Below the pieces are notes generated by a model. The model was given only the letters and a program-made list of their open reading frames with translations, searched no databases and had not been told where the DNA came from. Shown here one piece after another: positions 9,104 through 20,234 of a stretch of DNA of 64,000 bases; position 1 is the first letter of the stretch, and each line of letters starts with the position of its first letter. The position numbers were made by a program, and so were the translations under genes. This DNA is from Nostoc cf. commune SO-36 (GTDB taxonomy: Bacteria; Cyanobacteriota; Cyanobacteriia; Cyanobacteriales; Nostocaceae): contig NZ_AP025732.1 of assembly GCF_023734775.1 (NCBI RefSeq), positions 3,664,501 through 3,728,500 on the forward strand. Direction: 5' to 3'.

Positions 9104-11173
9104 ATGACACCATCTACAAAACTGCGACAAGAACGCAAACATACAACCAAAGCCAAATCAGCCGGACTTTACAAACGTGCATTTCAGCAAGCATTTGTCA
9201 AGCTGCATCCGCGCAATATGCTGAAAAATCCAGTGATGTTTGTAGTTTGGTTGGGTACGATCATCACAGCACTGGTAACAATTGCACCAAACTTATTTGG
9301 CCCAACACCTGGTGACAATCCCAGATTATTCAATGGTTTAATTACCCTGATTCTGTTCTTAACCGTTGTCTTTGCCAACTTTGCTGAAGCTGTAGCTGAA
9401 GGACGAGGCAAAGCTCAAGCAGATGCCTTGCGATCGGCAAAATCCGATGCTAAAGCCAAAAAACTCCTTGCTGATGGTTCCACCCAAGAGGTTAGTTCTA
9501 CAGCCTTACGTCGTGGCGACCAAATCAAGGTAATTGCTGGAGATATTATCCCTGCTGACGGGGAAGTGATTAAAGGCATTGCCTCTGTAGATGAATCTGC
9601 TATTACAGGAGAATCAGCACCAGTATTGAAAGAACCAGGGTCAGATATTGCTAGTTCCGTAACTGGAGGAACGCGTATCAACTCTGATGAACTGATAATT
9701 CGGGTCACTTCTGACCCTGGAGAAAGCTTTCTTGACCGCATGATTAGTTTAGTAGAAGGAGCTTCTCGCAGCAAAACACCCAATGAAATCGCCTTGACGG
9801 TTTTGTTGGCAGTTCTTACCCAGGTGTTCTTGGTTGTGATTGCCACTTTACCTACAGTGTCAGTCTACGTCAACTCACCTATTAGTATTGCCGTACTCAT
9901 AGCCTTACTTGTGGCACTGATTCCTACCACTATTGGTGGATTACTAAGTGCTATTGGGATTGCTGGGATGGATAGAGTTGCCCAGTTTAATGTAATTGCG
10001 ACTTCTGGACGGGCGGTTGAAGCCTGCGGGGATATCAACACCTTGATATTGGACAAAACAGGTACGATTACTTTGGGAAACCGTTTGGCAGAGGAATTTA
10101 TTCCCGTTAACGGTCATTCTATGGAGAAGGTAGCAAAGGTTGCTCTAGAATCAAGCATATTTGATGAAACTCCAGAAGGAAAATCTATTGTCAAACTGGC
10201 GGAAAAATTAGGGGCAAGATTAGATTTTGACCCCAAACAAGCAGAAGGTATTGAATTTTCTGCCAAAACGCGGATGAGTGGCACTGATTTACCCAACGAG
10301 GTGCAAATTCGTAAAGGTGCAGTGGACGCGATTAAAGGATTTGTGCGATCGCGTAATGGAAAATTAACCCCTGAACTTGATACCACTTTTGAACGAATTT
10401 CTCGATTAGGTGGTACTCCATTAGCACTTTGTAAAAATGATGAAATCTTTGGTGTAATTTATCTCAAAGACATCATTAAACCGGGTATTCGAGAACGTTT
10501 TGATCAAATGCGGCGAATGGGAATTAAAACCATTATGCTGACCGGAGATAACCGTATTACTGCATCTGTGATTGCCGAAGAAGCAGGAGTTGATGACTTT
10601 ATTGCCGAGGCTACACCTGAAGACAAAATTGAGGTGATTCGGACAGAACAAGCCCAAGGAAAACTCGTAGCCATGACTGGGGATGGTACTAATGATGCCC
10701 CAGCTTTAGCTCAAGCAAATGTAGGTGTGGCAATGAATACAGGTACTCAAGCGGCAAAAGAAGCTGCTAATATGGTAGACCTTGATTCTGATCCTACTAA
10801 GTTAATTGATATCGTCACGATTGGTAAACAATTACTGATTACCCGTGGCGCACTCACCACTTTTTCTCTTGCTAACGATATTGCCAAGTATTTTGCCATT
10901 CTTCCGGCAATATTTGCGGGTATTGGTGTTGGCACTCTCAATATTATGGATTTGGCAAGTACCCAATCTGCGGTTTTATCAGCTTTGATTTATAACGCCT
11001 TAGTGATTCCAGCGCTTATTCCATTAGCACTGGCTGGGGTTAAATTTCGACCATTAACCGCAGATCAACTTTTGCAACGCAATATCTTTATCTATGGACT
11101 TGGTGGTGTTGTGATTCCTTTCATTGCCATCAAAATAATCGATCTTTTGATTGTGTCCATAGGTCTAGCTTAG
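9104..11173 (+). CDS. kdpB: K+-transporting P-type ATPase subunit KdpB
   Basis: ATP-hydrolysing subunit of the Kdp pump, 689 residues. Visible P-type ATPase elements: actuator motif TGES (about 168-171), phosphorylation motif DKTGTIT with Asp317, [13 protein letters not shown] in the nucleotide-binding domain, MLTGDN, and the hinge [17 protein letters not shown]. The N-terminus ([18 protein letters not shown]) is typical of KdpB. The CTD-like end has [13 protein letters not shown]. No anomalies. Confidence 0.97.
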   Translation: MTPSTKLRQERKHTTKAKSAGLYKRAFQQAFVKLHPRNMLKNPVMFVVWLGTIITALVTIAPNLFGPTPGDNPRLFNGLITLILFLTVVFANFAEAVAEGRGKAQADALRSAKSDAKAKKLLADGSTQEVSSTALRRGDQIKVIAGDIIPADGEVIKGIASVDESAITGESAPVLKEPGSDIASSVTGGTRINSDELIIRVTSDPGESFLDRMISLVEGASRSKTPNEIALTVLLAVLTQVFLVVIATLPTVSVYVNSPISIAVLIALLVALIPTTIGGLLSAIGIAGMDRVAQFNVIATSGRAVEACGDINTLILDKTGTITLGNRLAEEFIPVNGHSMEKVAKVALESSIFDETPEGKSIVKLAEKLGARLDFDPKQAEGIEFSAKTRMSGTDLPNEVQIRKGAVDAIKGFVRSRNGKLTPELDTTFERISRLGGTPLALCKNDEIFGVIYLKDIIKPGIRERFDQMRRMGIKTIMLTGDNRITASVIAEEAGVDDFIAEATPEDKIEVIRTEQAQGKLVAMTGDGTNDAPALAQANVGVAMNTGTQAAKEAANMVDLDSDPTKLIDIVTIGKQLLITRGALTTFSLANDIAKYFAILPAIFAGIGVGTLNIMDLASTQSAVLSALIYNALVIPALIPLALAGVKFRPLTADQLLQRNIFIYGLGGVVIPFIAIKIIDLLIVSIGLA

Positions 11174-11240
11174 TCCAAAACTCTGCGTTACTTTGCGTTT
11201 ACCTCTGCGTCCCTTTGCGTTTCAATTCACTATTGTAATT

Positions 11241-11462
11241 ATGAACAATGTATTTCACTTTATTGGCGAAAAACCAAATCGCATTCCTTTATCTCTATTT
11301 TTACTGCTTTGCTTGAATGTACTTCTAGCACCAGCAGTACAAGCCGCAACACCGTTCGCAATATCACGTTCTGCATCTTATGCTATTGCCCTTTTAGGAC
11401 TCATGACTTTGAGTGTGAGTATTTATTTATTTGTAGTCATTTTTCAACCGGAGAAATTCTAA
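11241..11462 (+). CDS. kdpG: Small Kdp-associated membrane protein (KdpG/KdpF-like)
   Basis: 73-residue protein between kdpB and kdpC, with two hydrophobic stretches (LSLFLLLCLNVLLAPAVQA and YAIALLGLMTLSVSIYLFVVIF). The C-terminal half, ending FQPEKF, resembles KdpF, the small stabilising subunit. Anabaena kdp operons are described with a gene named kdpG in this position. The first Met after a plausible leader is at 11241; an in-frame Met at 11193 lies in repeat-like sequence. The stop TAA overlaps the kdpC ATG (TAATG), implying translational coupling. Confidence 0.75.
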   Translation: MNNVFHFIGEKPNRIPLSLFLLLCLNVLLAPAVQAATPFAISRSASYAIALLGLMTLSVSIYLFVVIFQPEKF

Positions 11463-12043
11463 TGAGCCAACTCAGTAAAGCTGTTCGTTCTACTTTAGCT
11501 TTGTGGTTACTAACAGCCTTCCTCTATCCTTTATTCATGCTACTTTGTGGACAGATAGCATTGTCTTTTCAGGCTAACGGTAGCTTAATCACTAACAGTC
11601 AAGGTACAGTTGTAGGCTCTGCCTTAATTGGTCAACCTTTTAATAGCGATCGCTATTTCTGGAGTCGCCCCAGCACTGTAAAATACAGCATAAGCCCAGA
11701 AGTTACAAAAACCGGGATATCAGGAGCTAGCAACCTTGCACCCAGCAATCCTGAACTACTCAAACGCATTCAAGTGGAAGTAGCACGACTGAAACAAGCC
11801 AATATACAACCAACTGCTGATTTAGTTTATACTTCTGGCTCCGGTTTAGATCCCCACATCAGTATTGCAGCAGCCCAAGCACAGGTGCGGCGTATTGCCA
11901 GCACCCGTAATTTGAATCCAGCCCAAATTCAAACTCTAGTATCTCAAAACATCGATGGCAGATTCTTGGGAATTTTTGGTGAACCTGGAATCAATGTTTT
12001 GCAGCTAAATATGGCTTTGGATGCTTTACAGCCTGCAAGTTAA
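11462..12043 (+). CDS. kdpC: K+-transporting ATPase subunit KdpC
   Basis: 193-residue KdpC, a single-span membrane subunit that raises the ATP affinity of KdpB. N-terminal transmembrane helix (ALWLLTAFLYPLFMLLCGQIAL), then the periplasmic domain with GSALIGQPFNSDRYFWSRPS, SGASNLAPSNPEL, the hallmark SGSGLDPHIS and a QNIDGRFLGIFGEPGINVLQLN ending. The start at 11462 overlaps the upstream stop. Confidence 0.96.
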   Translation: MSQLSKAVRSTLALWLLTAFLYPLFMLLCGQIALSFQANGSLITNSQGTVVGSALIGQPFNSDRYFWSRPSTVKYSISPEVTKTGISGASNLAPSNPELLKRIQVEVARLKQANIQPTADLVYTSGSGLDPHISIAAAQAQVRRIASTRNLNPAQIQTLVSQNIDGRFLGIFGEPGINVLQLNMALDALQPAS

Positions 12044-12183
12044 CTTCTTGAGAGAGCCAATCAAAAAAGCGATTAATTGCTCTGATTACAGTCCCAATAA
12101 ACGATTAACTCAAAAAAAGTAACCCTGTCATTCTCTCCCAGCTTTCTAAATTAACTATTGCCAATTTACCTAATATCTTGTTA

Positions 12184-13305
12184 ATGATTCATTCTCATAA
12201 CCCATCTCCCGATAGTTCTTATATTCGTCCTCACCGACGTGGGAAACATAAGATTTTTATTGGTATGGCTCCCGGTGTCGGCAAAACTTACAAAATGCTA
12301 GAAGAAGCACATCAACTCAAACAAGATGGAATTGATGTAGTCATCGGTATCGTAGAAACTCATGGGCGCAAAGATACGGCAATGAAAGCTGCTGGAATAG
12401 AGGTAGTTTCCCAAAAAGCCTGCATCCATCAGAACGTCACTTTACAGGAAATGGATACAGACGCAATTTTGCAACGCTCTCCCCAATTGGTTCTAGTGGA
12501 TGAACTTGCTCATACTAACGTTCCTGGTTCTCAACGAGAAAAGCGCTATCAGAACGTGGAAGTAATTTTGTCTGCTGGAATTGATGTTTACTCCACTGTC
12601 AATATTCAGCATTTGGAAAGCTTAAACGACTTAGTGGCAAGAATTACAGGTGTGGTGGTGCGAGAGCGCATTCCTGATTATCTACTTGATGAAGCTGATG
12701 CTGTGGTTGTCATTGATGTTACTCCAGAAACTCTAGAAGAGCGCTTACGAGAAGGGAAAATTTATGCTCCTGAAAAAATCGAGCAATCCCTGAAAAACTT
12801 CTTTCAGCGTCGTAATCTCATTGCTTTAAGGGAACTAGCATTAAGAGAAGTAGCAGATACTGTTGAAGAAGAAGCAAACACTTCCAGCTTAGTAGGACAA
12901 ACTTGCAATGTTCACGAACGAGTTTTAGTATGTGTATCTACTTATCCTGATTCAGTGCAGTTGCTACGTCGAGGCGCACGCATTGCCAATTATATGAATG
13001 CACGACTATATACTGTGTTCGTAGCACGTCCCAAACGTTTCCTCACCAAAGAAGAGAGTTTGCATATCGATACATGCGAAAAATTATGTCGAGAGTTTGG
13101 TGGCGAGTTTTTACACTTCAAGAGCCAAAATATCGCCAATAAAATTGCTCAAGTTGCAGTAGATTATCACATTACTCAAATTATCATTGGTGAGAGCCAG
13201 CAGTCTTCATGGAAAAGATGGCTCAAAGGTTCTTTCACACAAAGATTGATGGAGTTAATTAGGCATCAAAAAATAGATTTACATATTATTGCTACCGAGA
13301 AATGA
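12184..13305 (+). CDS. kdpD: Truncated KdpD: N-terminal and USP domains only
   Basis: 373 residues. The KdpD N-terminal domain has Walker A-like GMAPGVGKTYKMLEEA, DELAHTNVPGSQREKRYQNVEV and TVNIQHLESLNDLV. It is followed by a universal-stress-like domain (VHERVLVCVSTYPDSVQLLRRGARIA ... IIIGESQQSSWKRWLKGS) and then a stop. The four-helix membrane region and the histidine kinase core are absent. Short KdpDs of about this size are known from Anabaena, so this is the native lineage form rather than a break here. Start ATG at 12184; a TTG two codons earlier is possible. It follows kdpC by 140 bp. Confidence 0.93.
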   Translation: MIHSHNPSPDSSYIRPHRRGKHKIFIGMAPGVGKTYKMLEEAHQLKQDGIDVVIGIVETHGRKDTAMKAAGIEVVSQKACIHQNVTLQEMDTDAILQRSPQLVLVDELAHTNVPGSQREKRYQNVEVILSAGIDVYSTVNIQHLESLNDLVARITGVVVRERIPDYLLDEADAVVVIDVTPETLEERLREGKIYAPEKIEQSLKNFFQRRNLIALRELALREVADTVEEEANTSSLVGQTCNVHERVLVCVSTYPDSVQLLRRGARIANYMNARLYTVFVARPKRFLTKEESLHIDTCEKLCREFGGEFLHFKSQNIANKIAQVAVDYHITQIIIGESQQSSWKRWLKGSFTQRLMELIRHQKIDLHIIATEK

Positions 13306-13369
13306 TTTAATCACTACATCTATAGACTTAAGTATTATAAATCGTCATCTGAGAGTTCCTATCAAGCTT

Positions 13370-15244
13370 TCAAATGACGACTTCGCACACGTTCAGGCTA
13401 CCAGTAGGAATTGCAGCAATTAATTTTTGTGTGTATTCCTCTTTGGGTTCTAGGTAAATACTTTCGGCTGTGCCTTCTTCAACAATTTGACCGCGATTCA
13501 TGACTAAAATGCGATCGCTCATAAATTTAACTACACTTAAGTCGTGAGAAATAAAAATATAAGTTAGCTGAAAGTCTGACTGTAATTCTTTGAGAAGATT
13601 TAATACCTGCGCCTGTACGGAAACATCCAGTGCTGAAACTGATTCATCACAGATGATAAACTTAGGATTTAATGCCAAAGAACGGGCTATGCAAATCCGT
13701 TGGCGTTGACCACCAGAAAACTGATGGGGATAGCGGTTAATTGCATCTGCACTCAACCCCACTCGTTCCAAAAGTTCAATTACTCGTTGGCGTCGTTGTT
13801 GCTTGGTCTTACCAACAGCATGAATTAACAATGGTTCCATCACCGCGTCCCCAACCTTCATTCGTGGATCGAGGGAACTGAAAGGATTTTGAAAGACTAT
13901 TTGCATTTCTCGCCGCAGTTTTTGCAACGCTTCTCCTTTGAGGTTGGTAATATCTTGTTTCTCAAAGATAATTTGACCACTCATCGGTTCAATTAATCGC
14001 AACAAGGTTCTGCCAAGGGTGGTTTTACCGCAACCAGATTCTCCCACTAAACCTAGTGTTTCCCCTGGTTTAACATCAAAGGAAACGCCATTAACTGCCA
14101 TAGTGTAGCGTTTTGTACCACCAAACGCCCCGCGTACTGCAAAACCAACTTTCAGGTTGCGGATTTGCAGCAGGGGTTCCTTTTGATCGAAGTTTGCTAA
14201 TCTTGCAGCAGTCTCTTCCGTGGTGACTTCTGTGGGATGTGCGGGTTCTTTAGGCTGAATTACGACTTGTCCCGTTGCTGTCTCTTCTACACTCATGTAG
14301 TCAGAAACGGTAAGTAATTTTTGAGGACGGCGGTTAAGTGTCGGGCGACAGGCTATCAAACCTTTAGTATATGGATGCTGGGGAGTGCTGAAAATTTGTT
14401 CAGAAGTACCAGATTCGACAACTTTGCCTTTGTACATCACCGCTACTTGGTCAGCAATTTCTGAAATTAGCCCTAAGTCGTGGGTGATGAAAATCATTGC
14501 CATGTCACGGCTTTGTTGTAGTTCTCGCAGTAACTCCAAAATAGTTGCTTGCACCGTCACATCCAAGGCTGTGGTTGGTTCATCGGCAATTAAGATTAAT
14601 GGATTGCAAGAAATTGCCATTGCAATCATCACCCGTTGCAACTGACCCCCAGAAAGTTGATGAGGGTAGCGTTTCAGCATGGCTTCTTTGTATTCTTTAA
14701 CCAACCGTGGCAACTTTAATGGATCTAGTTTTGCTGAATTGCTGTTGGTTTGATGCCAAGTTTCGATACACTGCTTCTGTATTTCCTCATCGCTAGGTAG
14801 AAGCTTTACCTCTTGCAAACCTGCGATCGCAATTTGTCGTGCTTGGGATGCTGACACATTTTGATGCCGCATAATCGCTTCTGTTAGCTGAAACCCAATG
14901 TCATAAACTGGATTGAGCGAACTCATCGGTTCTTGAAAAATCATGGCGATGTCGCCACCCCGGTGTAACTGCATTTGCTCAGGAGGCAATTTTACCAAAT
15001 CGATGGGGTTGGCATTCTCCTGTGGACGAAACCAGATTTCACCGCCAGTAACTATACCCGGAGTCTGCAACAAACCCATCACTGCTAGGGCTGTAACTGA
15101 TTTACCACTCCCCGATTCTCCTACTATTCCGAGAGTTTCACCTCGATGCAGCCCGAAGGAAATACCATCCAAAGCTCTGACAGTGTTGCCATCACTGGGA
15201 AATTCAACTTGTAAATTGCGAACCTCTAGGACAGTTTCTCTCAT
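13370..15244 (-). CDS. Dipeptide/oligopeptide ABC transporter, double ATPase protein
   Basis: 624-residue protein with two complete ABC ATPase domains (DppD-like then DppF-like; OppDF/GsiA type), energising uptake of peptides, nickel or glutathione. Domain 1: Walker A GESGSGKS (about 43-50), signature LSGGQLQRV, Walker [10 protein letters not shown]. Domain 2: [29 protein letters not shown]. Each domain carries the C-terminal oligopeptide extension with a PYTKGLIA / [11 protein letters not shown] core. The linker (about 305-350) is variable. No permease gene is adjacent, so the partner must be elsewhere. Confidence 0.93.
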   Translation of the reverse strand: MRETVLEVRNLQVEFPSDGNTVRALDGISFGLHRGETLGIVGESGSGKSVTALAVMGLLQTPGIVTGGEIWFRPQENANPIDLVKLPPEQMQLHRGGDIAMIFQEPMSSLNPVYDIGFQLTEAIMRHQNVSASQARQIAIAGLQEVKLLPSDEEIQKQCIETWHQTNSNSAKLDPLKLPRLVKEYKEAMLKRYPHQLSGGQLQRVMIAMAISCNPLILIADEPTTALDVTVQATILELLRELQQSRDMAMIFITHDLGLISEIADQVAVMYKGKVVESGTSEQIFSTPQHPYTKGLIACRPTLNRRPQKLLTVSDYMSVEETATGQVVIQPKEPAHPTEVTTEETAARLANFDQKEPLLQIRNLKVGFAVRGAFGGTKRYTMAVNGVSFDVKPGETLGLVGESGCGKTTLGRTLLRLIEPMSGQIIFEKQDITNLKGEALQKLRREMQIVFQNPFSSLDPRMKVGDAVMEPLLIHAVGKTKQQRRQRVIELLERVGLSADAINRYPHQFSGGQRQRICIARSLALNPKFIICDESVSALDVSVQAQVLNLLKELQSDFQLTYIFISHDLSVVKFMSDRILVMNRGQIVEEGTAESIYLEPKEEYTQKLIAAIPTGSLNVCEVVI

Positions 15245-15594
15245 AGGAGTTGGGTGTGAATCTTAACTGAAAATTATTTGGATTTTAACAATAGTTTTGA
15301 TGTATATGTAGGTAAATTTGGTTTTTACACTCCTTGGCAGTTTTTCAGTACTTATACCATTTCTTTGTAAGGCTGCGCCAAATTTCCTTTCTTCCTTTGT
15401 GTCCTTTGCGCCCTTTGCGGTTCGTTTTTTTCCTTATACTTAAGTTTTAATATGGTTTAGCGCATCTTCATACAGAATTGGTATTAGACCTGAACTATAA
15501 TTTACATCACATACTTCCACAATATACACGCATTTGCGATGTAGAACTGCTTTTCAAAAGGTCTGAGTTCGTAAGAATTTAACTACTTAATGGG
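15245..15594. other. Intergenic region, no gene seen
   Basis: Contains a low-complexity stretch of the CTTTGTGTCCTTTGCGCC type (about 15390-15425), part of the common GTCCTCTGCGCCTCTGTGG repeat family of this genome. Otherwise nothing recognisable. Confidence 0.5.
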
Positions 15595-15692
15595 TAATAG
15601 ACATCTCCGAAAATGAATGTAGAGACGTAGCAGTGCTACGTCTCTACAAGGATTCTGGATAACGCATATTTAATTTCTGGAGATGTCTAATG
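15595..15692. mobile_element. 98-bp MITE copy 1, overlapping the end of a kinase gene
   Basis: Ends TAATAGACATCTCC / GGAGATGTCTAATG, with a central hairpin GTAGAGACGTAGCA / TGCTACGTCTCTAC. A near-identical copy lies at 40865-40962. The last six codons and the stop of the adjacent kinase (LDISRN-stop) lie inside the element. Confidence 0.8.
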
Positions 15693-17439
15693 TAAACCAG
15701 AAGGTTGCCCCTGCATCCAATGAACTATTCACACCAATTTCACCACCGTGAGCATTGATGATTTGCTTACATAGGTACAACCCCAATCCTAAACTTACAG
15801 AATTGCGAATACTTGCACCCCGAAAGTAAAGGTCAAAAAGCCGAGCGCTTTGTTCTGGACTAATTCCCACGCCGTTATCACTAACAGTACAATAAATGTT
15901 GTCATCCTTACGGATAGCGTTGATGATCAACAGCAATCCAGGGGGATTATGTTTCAAAGCGTTAACAATTAAGTTAGAAAAAACTCGCCATAGTTGGGTA
16001 GGATCAGCATCCACCAATGGTAAATCTGCGGATACCAGATTTGTCAGCTTGGCCTGATTTTGTGCTAGCAATGGCTCTAAATCAGCGATCGCCGCTTGGA
16101 CAACTGTCAGTAATTGTACTGGCTGACGTTGTAAAGCAATACCTTGCAATTCGCTGACATGAGCTTCCATCAATGAATTAATTAAATTAAGTTGGCGATC
16201 GCTACTTTGAATCATCCGCTCTAAAATTGAGCGGGAAACCGCAATATTTTCCTCTGAACGGGCAAGCAAATTCTTCAGCACCATTAAAGTACCCAGCACT
16301 GGGTTGCGTAAGTCGTGGGAAACTGCATGGAAAAATATTCGTAATTCTTCTTCAGTTTGCTTGCGCTGGGTAATGTCTTCAATTAGACCTTCGTAATAAA
16401 GTAGTTTTCCTTGTTCATCACGCACTGCATAAGCTTTTTCCGAAATCCAGACAATACTCCCGTCTCGGCGATAAATTTGAGATTCAAACTCCGAAATACT
16501 GCCATACTTTTCCATCAGACGCACAAATTCTGCGCGGCGGTTCGGATCAACGTACAGTTGCTCAATATCAGTGAAATTTACTGTCACCTCCTCTACCAAG
16601 GAGTAACCATAAATACGTGCTAATGCCGGATTTGCTGTAATGTAACGTCCATCGGGACTGCTTTGAAAAATTCCTTCAACGGCGTTTTCAAAAATGCTAC
16701 GATATTTCGCTTCGGCAACCTTGAGTTTTTGATACGCAGATTCCACTTCTTGACGGGCGTAAAACTCAGAACGTTGCAGGCGATCGTATAGATAAACACC
16801 GATATTACATATAATACAAAACCAAAAAATGTATAAAATGAACGTTATATTATATATTTCTGGGTGATCGGGGATTGGTGTTTTTAGTCCGAGTGCCGTA
16901 TTCACACCAAAATAATAAATCAGTACACTCGCTTGAGTCAGTAAGTGAAGAATCCAGCAGACGGGCATCAACACAGCTTGACTCAAGAACAGCAGCGACC
17001 AACCGATGGTATCGGGTAGTGCGAAACCTGTAAGAGTTGCAAACAACTGCGATCCTAAACTAATTGACCAAGAAGACCCTAAAAATAATAAATCTGGACG
17101 ATGACGACCTAATTTGGTTTTATGCAAGGCAAACCAGACTAGTACACTCAAAAGCATTGCAATATTAATTACAAGGCGTTGAGTTCTAATTACGTCTGGC
17201 AGCTTCTGCAACTCATGAAAAGGGAAAAATAAGCCGTAAATGTCTCGTAAAGTAAAAGACAACAGACAGATCAGCGCCAGCCATAACCATAAACGCAATC
17301 TCTGCCACAAAAAACGGTTACGCCAATCTTTGTAAAGAGTAGCGATTTTGTCTGCTGTTGGTGCAGAAAAGGTTCTTCTCCACCAGCTTTGTGCTGTTGT
17401 AAATGGAGTAGCTATTAGCATTCGAGCAACTTTGCCCAT
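15670..17439 (-). CDS. Membrane-bound PAS sensor histidine kinase
   Basis: 589 residues: five or six membrane helices in the first about 220 residues, a PAS domain (about 245-355, FENAVEGIFQSSPDGRYITANPALARIYGYS with PAC ITQRK), HisKA with H375 in HAVSHDLRNPV, and HATPase with N-box NLIVNALKHN, G1 DNGVGI and G2 SLGLGLYLC. The catalytic set is complete. The C-terminal residues LDISRN derive from a MITE that provides the stop codon. Next to a paralogous kinase in the same orientation; no response regulator is adjacent. Confidence 0.93.
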   Translation of the reverse strand: MGKVARMLIATPFTTAQSWWRRTFSAPTADKIATLYKDWRNRFLWQRLRLWLWLALICLLSFTLRDIYGLFFPFHELQKLPDVIRTQRLVINIAMLLSVLVWFALHKTKLGRHRPDLLFLGSSWSISLGSQLFATLTGFALPDTIGWSLLFLSQAVLMPVCWILHLLTQASVLIYYFGVNTALGLKTPIPDHPEIYNITFILYIFWFCIICNIGVYLYDRLQRSEFYARQEVESAYQKLKVAEAKYRSIFENAVEGIFQSSPDGRYITANPALARIYGYSLVEEVTVNFTDIEQLYVDPNRRAEFVRLMEKYGSISEFESQIYRRDGSIVWISEKAYAVRDEQGKLLYYEGLIEDITQRKQTEEELRIFFHAVSHDLRNPVLGTLMVLKNLLARSEENIAVSRSILERMIQSSDRQLNLINSLMEAHVSELQGIALQRQPVQLLTVVQAAIADLEPLLAQNQAKLTNLVSADLPLVDADPTQLWRVFSNLIVNALKHNPPGLLLIINAIRKDDNIYCTVSDNGVGISPEQSARLFDLYFRGASIRNSVSLGLGLYLCKQIINAHGGEIGVNSSLDAGATFWFTLDISRN

Positions 17440-17503
17440 ACCGTCGAGGGTGTTTCCCTAACTCAACATTGCTATCAATAACACCCTCTCATTTTTTGGT
17501 CAG

Positions 17504-20234
17504 TTATGGGCAATTTTTTCCGGATGAAGTTGCTACAGGTAGTGTAAACCAGAAAGTTAACCCACGCTTGCGGTTACTGATCACACCGATTTCGCCGCCA
17601 TGTGCCTTAATAACTTTCCGACAAAGATACATTTTTAAGCCAATGCTTGTGGAACAGCAATCTTGAGGATCGCGGACATGGAGATCGAAAATGCGATCGC
17701 ACTCTACTTTACTCATTGCCACACCGTCATCTTGAATCTGAGTGCGAATCATTCCCGCCTCAACTGTAGCACTCAGAGTAAAATTTAACCCTGGTGGATT
17801 ATTTTGTAAGCTATGTGCGATTAGATTTGTCAAAACTTTCTGCAACCAAGTTTCATCCGCCATCACTAACGGTAAATCTGCGGGAACTAGGTTCTTCAGA
17901 GTCGCTTGATTTTGTGTGAGGATTGGTTCTAAATGGGCAAATATTTCTCTCAGTAGGGCGCTAAATTGTACAGGTTCGGGTTTGATATCAATACCCTGTT
18001 GTTCACAGGAATTAATTTCTAGCAATGAGTTAATCATCGTTAGTTGGCGATCGTTTGCCTTGAATCATCCGCTCGATAATTGAGCCAGATACTGGGATTG
18101 GGGATTGCGAATTGGGGATTGGGGATTGGGCATGGGAAAAAGGAAGAGGGGAAAGACTTGCTGTAATTTTCCCCCTGCTCCCCTGCTCCTCTGCTCCCCT
18201 GCTCCCCTGCCCCACTCCCTGATTTAACAAATTCTTTAACACCATCAAGTTACCCATCACCGAAGTTCGTAAATCGTGGGCAACTGTATGCAAAACTACA
18301 TCTTTGACGCGATGTAATTTTTCAACTTCTTGCATTTTCTGCTGCAACTGCGCTGTTCGTTCTTGTACTTGGTGTTCTAAATTAGCGTTGAGTTCTGCTA
18401 GTTTTTGGCATATTTGGCTTTGCTGAATGGCGATCGCTACTTGTTCTGACATCTGCTGTAACAAATCAATTTCTATTGGCTGCCATTGACGCGAACCTGA
18501 GCATTGATTGGCAATTAACGCCCCAAATAATTCGTCACCTAGCATAATTGGTACAGCCAAGGTAGCCTTCGTTTGGAATTTTTCACAGTGTGCTTTGACT
18601 TTCGCAGATACTGTTATTTGCCTTATGTCTTCAACGACACGCACAAGATTATCTTTTAGTAAATTCCGCAATTCTTGGAGATAATCTTCATCATTAGTAG
18701 ACCAACCTGAGACTGATGGGTATTTGGGATCTACTGATTCGGCAAGAGTTCTGACTCCTAAATTGGCATTATTTAAACCAATGAAAACTCGATCTGTTTG
18801 TAAAAAGTGCCTGACTTCCGTTACGGTGGTTTGGAGAATTTGCTCTAAGTCAAGGGAAGAGCGAATTCGCACTAAGGTTTCTGCCAACAAGCGATCGCGT
18901 TGGGCTGATAGGCGAAATTGCGCTTCTACCTGTTTGCGTTCTGTAATGTCGTGATGCACCGCTAGGATGGAAGGTACACCATCCAAATCAATCACTTCGG
19001 CTGAAAGCAGCGTTGTAATTATCTCACCAGACTTTTGCCGAAATTCAACTTCTAAGTTTCGAGCGACTCCTGTAGTTTGCAACTCCTGCACTAAGTTTTG
19101 GCGATCACGATCGTCTACCCAAAGATTTAACTCAAAAGAAGTTTTACCAATCGCCTCATCTCGCTCATAACCAGAGAGTTTCACAAAACTGTCGTTAACT
19201 TCGATAAAGCGTCCTTCGTGCAGCGTACTAATAGTAATTGAATCGGGGCTACAACTAAAAGCTTTAGCAAATTTTTGGGCCAGATTTTGTAAGGCTACCT
19301 CTGCTTGTTTGCGTTCTGTAATATCTCGGACAATTGCTAGTACCTCATCTTGACCACTCACTACCAACCGTGCTTCATAATCTCTGACTCCCAAAGGAGT
19401 TGTTAGTTTATATTCACAAGTTTGCAAAGTTCCAGAATCTAAAGTTTTAGCCATTGCTTCCAGGCTAATTGCTGCAACATCACTAGGCAATAACTCATGC
19501 ACATATTTTCCAACTATTTCTTCTCTTAAAAGAGTGACATTTGCTCCCTCACTTTTCAAATCTAGATACTCGCCATCACGACTGATGCGAAACATCAAAT
19601 CGGGGATAGCATCCAAAATGGCTTTATACCGCGCCTCACTCTCTTGCAACTTTTCTTGAGCTTCTTTTCGGTCTGTAATATCTATGACTAAGCCATTCCA
19701 AAGCAAATCGCCTGCTTCTTGTAATTCTGGTTGCGAAGTACCTTGAATCCACTTAAGTTTGCCACTTGGCGTAATGATCCGACCTTCCCAATGCCAAGGT
19801 GTAAGATTGGTGCTACAAACAGCAATAGATTCTGCAAAAGCTTTTATATCATTTGGATGAATCAGTTTGCGTAGCACCTGAAAGTCTGCCTGTATAGCCT
19901 CTGGTTCTAATTCATACAAATATTTACAACCAGAACTAACATAAGGGATAAACACAGAACCATCCCGCCGTTGCAGAATTTGGAAAATCATCCCCGATAA
20001 ATTAGCAGCAATTGTTTCCAACAGAGTGATATTCCCTGGTGGAAAATCTGGTTTATGTAGTGATTTTACGATTTCATCCACTCTTCGACCCTTTGATATA
20101 TAAGCAATTGACATAATATTCAAGGCAATCATAGCCATTATCAGAGATTTTCGGCTGTCGGCACGATCACTAACAGCAGAAAAAGCAGCTCTACTTTCAG
20201 AGTAGTTGTGGATGCTGCGATCGCATTCACCCAA
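17504..20234 (-). pseudogene. Multi-PAS/GAF histidine kinase, frameshifted, with repeat-coded insert
   Basis: Soluble-looking hybrid of PAS domains (three, about residues 70-420, each ending in an IT(D/E)RK PAC motif), a GAF domain (about 440-600, FLQTDRVFIGLN ... LAVPIMLGDELFGALIANQC), a coiled coil, HisKA with H653 in TVAHDLRTSV and an ATPase domain. The frame breaks after ERMIQG near 18054. One extra A in GGCAAACGATCG separates it from NDRQLTMINSLLEIN in the next frame (17504-18037). Residues about 672-716 are a low-complexity insert in the dimerisation hairpin. The ATPase boxes are degenerate (DDGVAM, STSIGLKMYL), so kinase activity is doubtful. The N-terminal start is uncertain. Confidence 0.82.
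18087..18221. repeat. Short tandem repeats inside a kinase gene
   Basis: A heptanucleotide tract of TTGGGGA units (about 18090-18135) and a CTCCCCTG-type tract (about 18170-18215) interrupt the HisKA coding sequence in frame, coding for QSPIPNSQSPIP and flanking low-complexity residues. The paralogous kinase at 15670-17439 lacks them. Confidence 0.75.
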
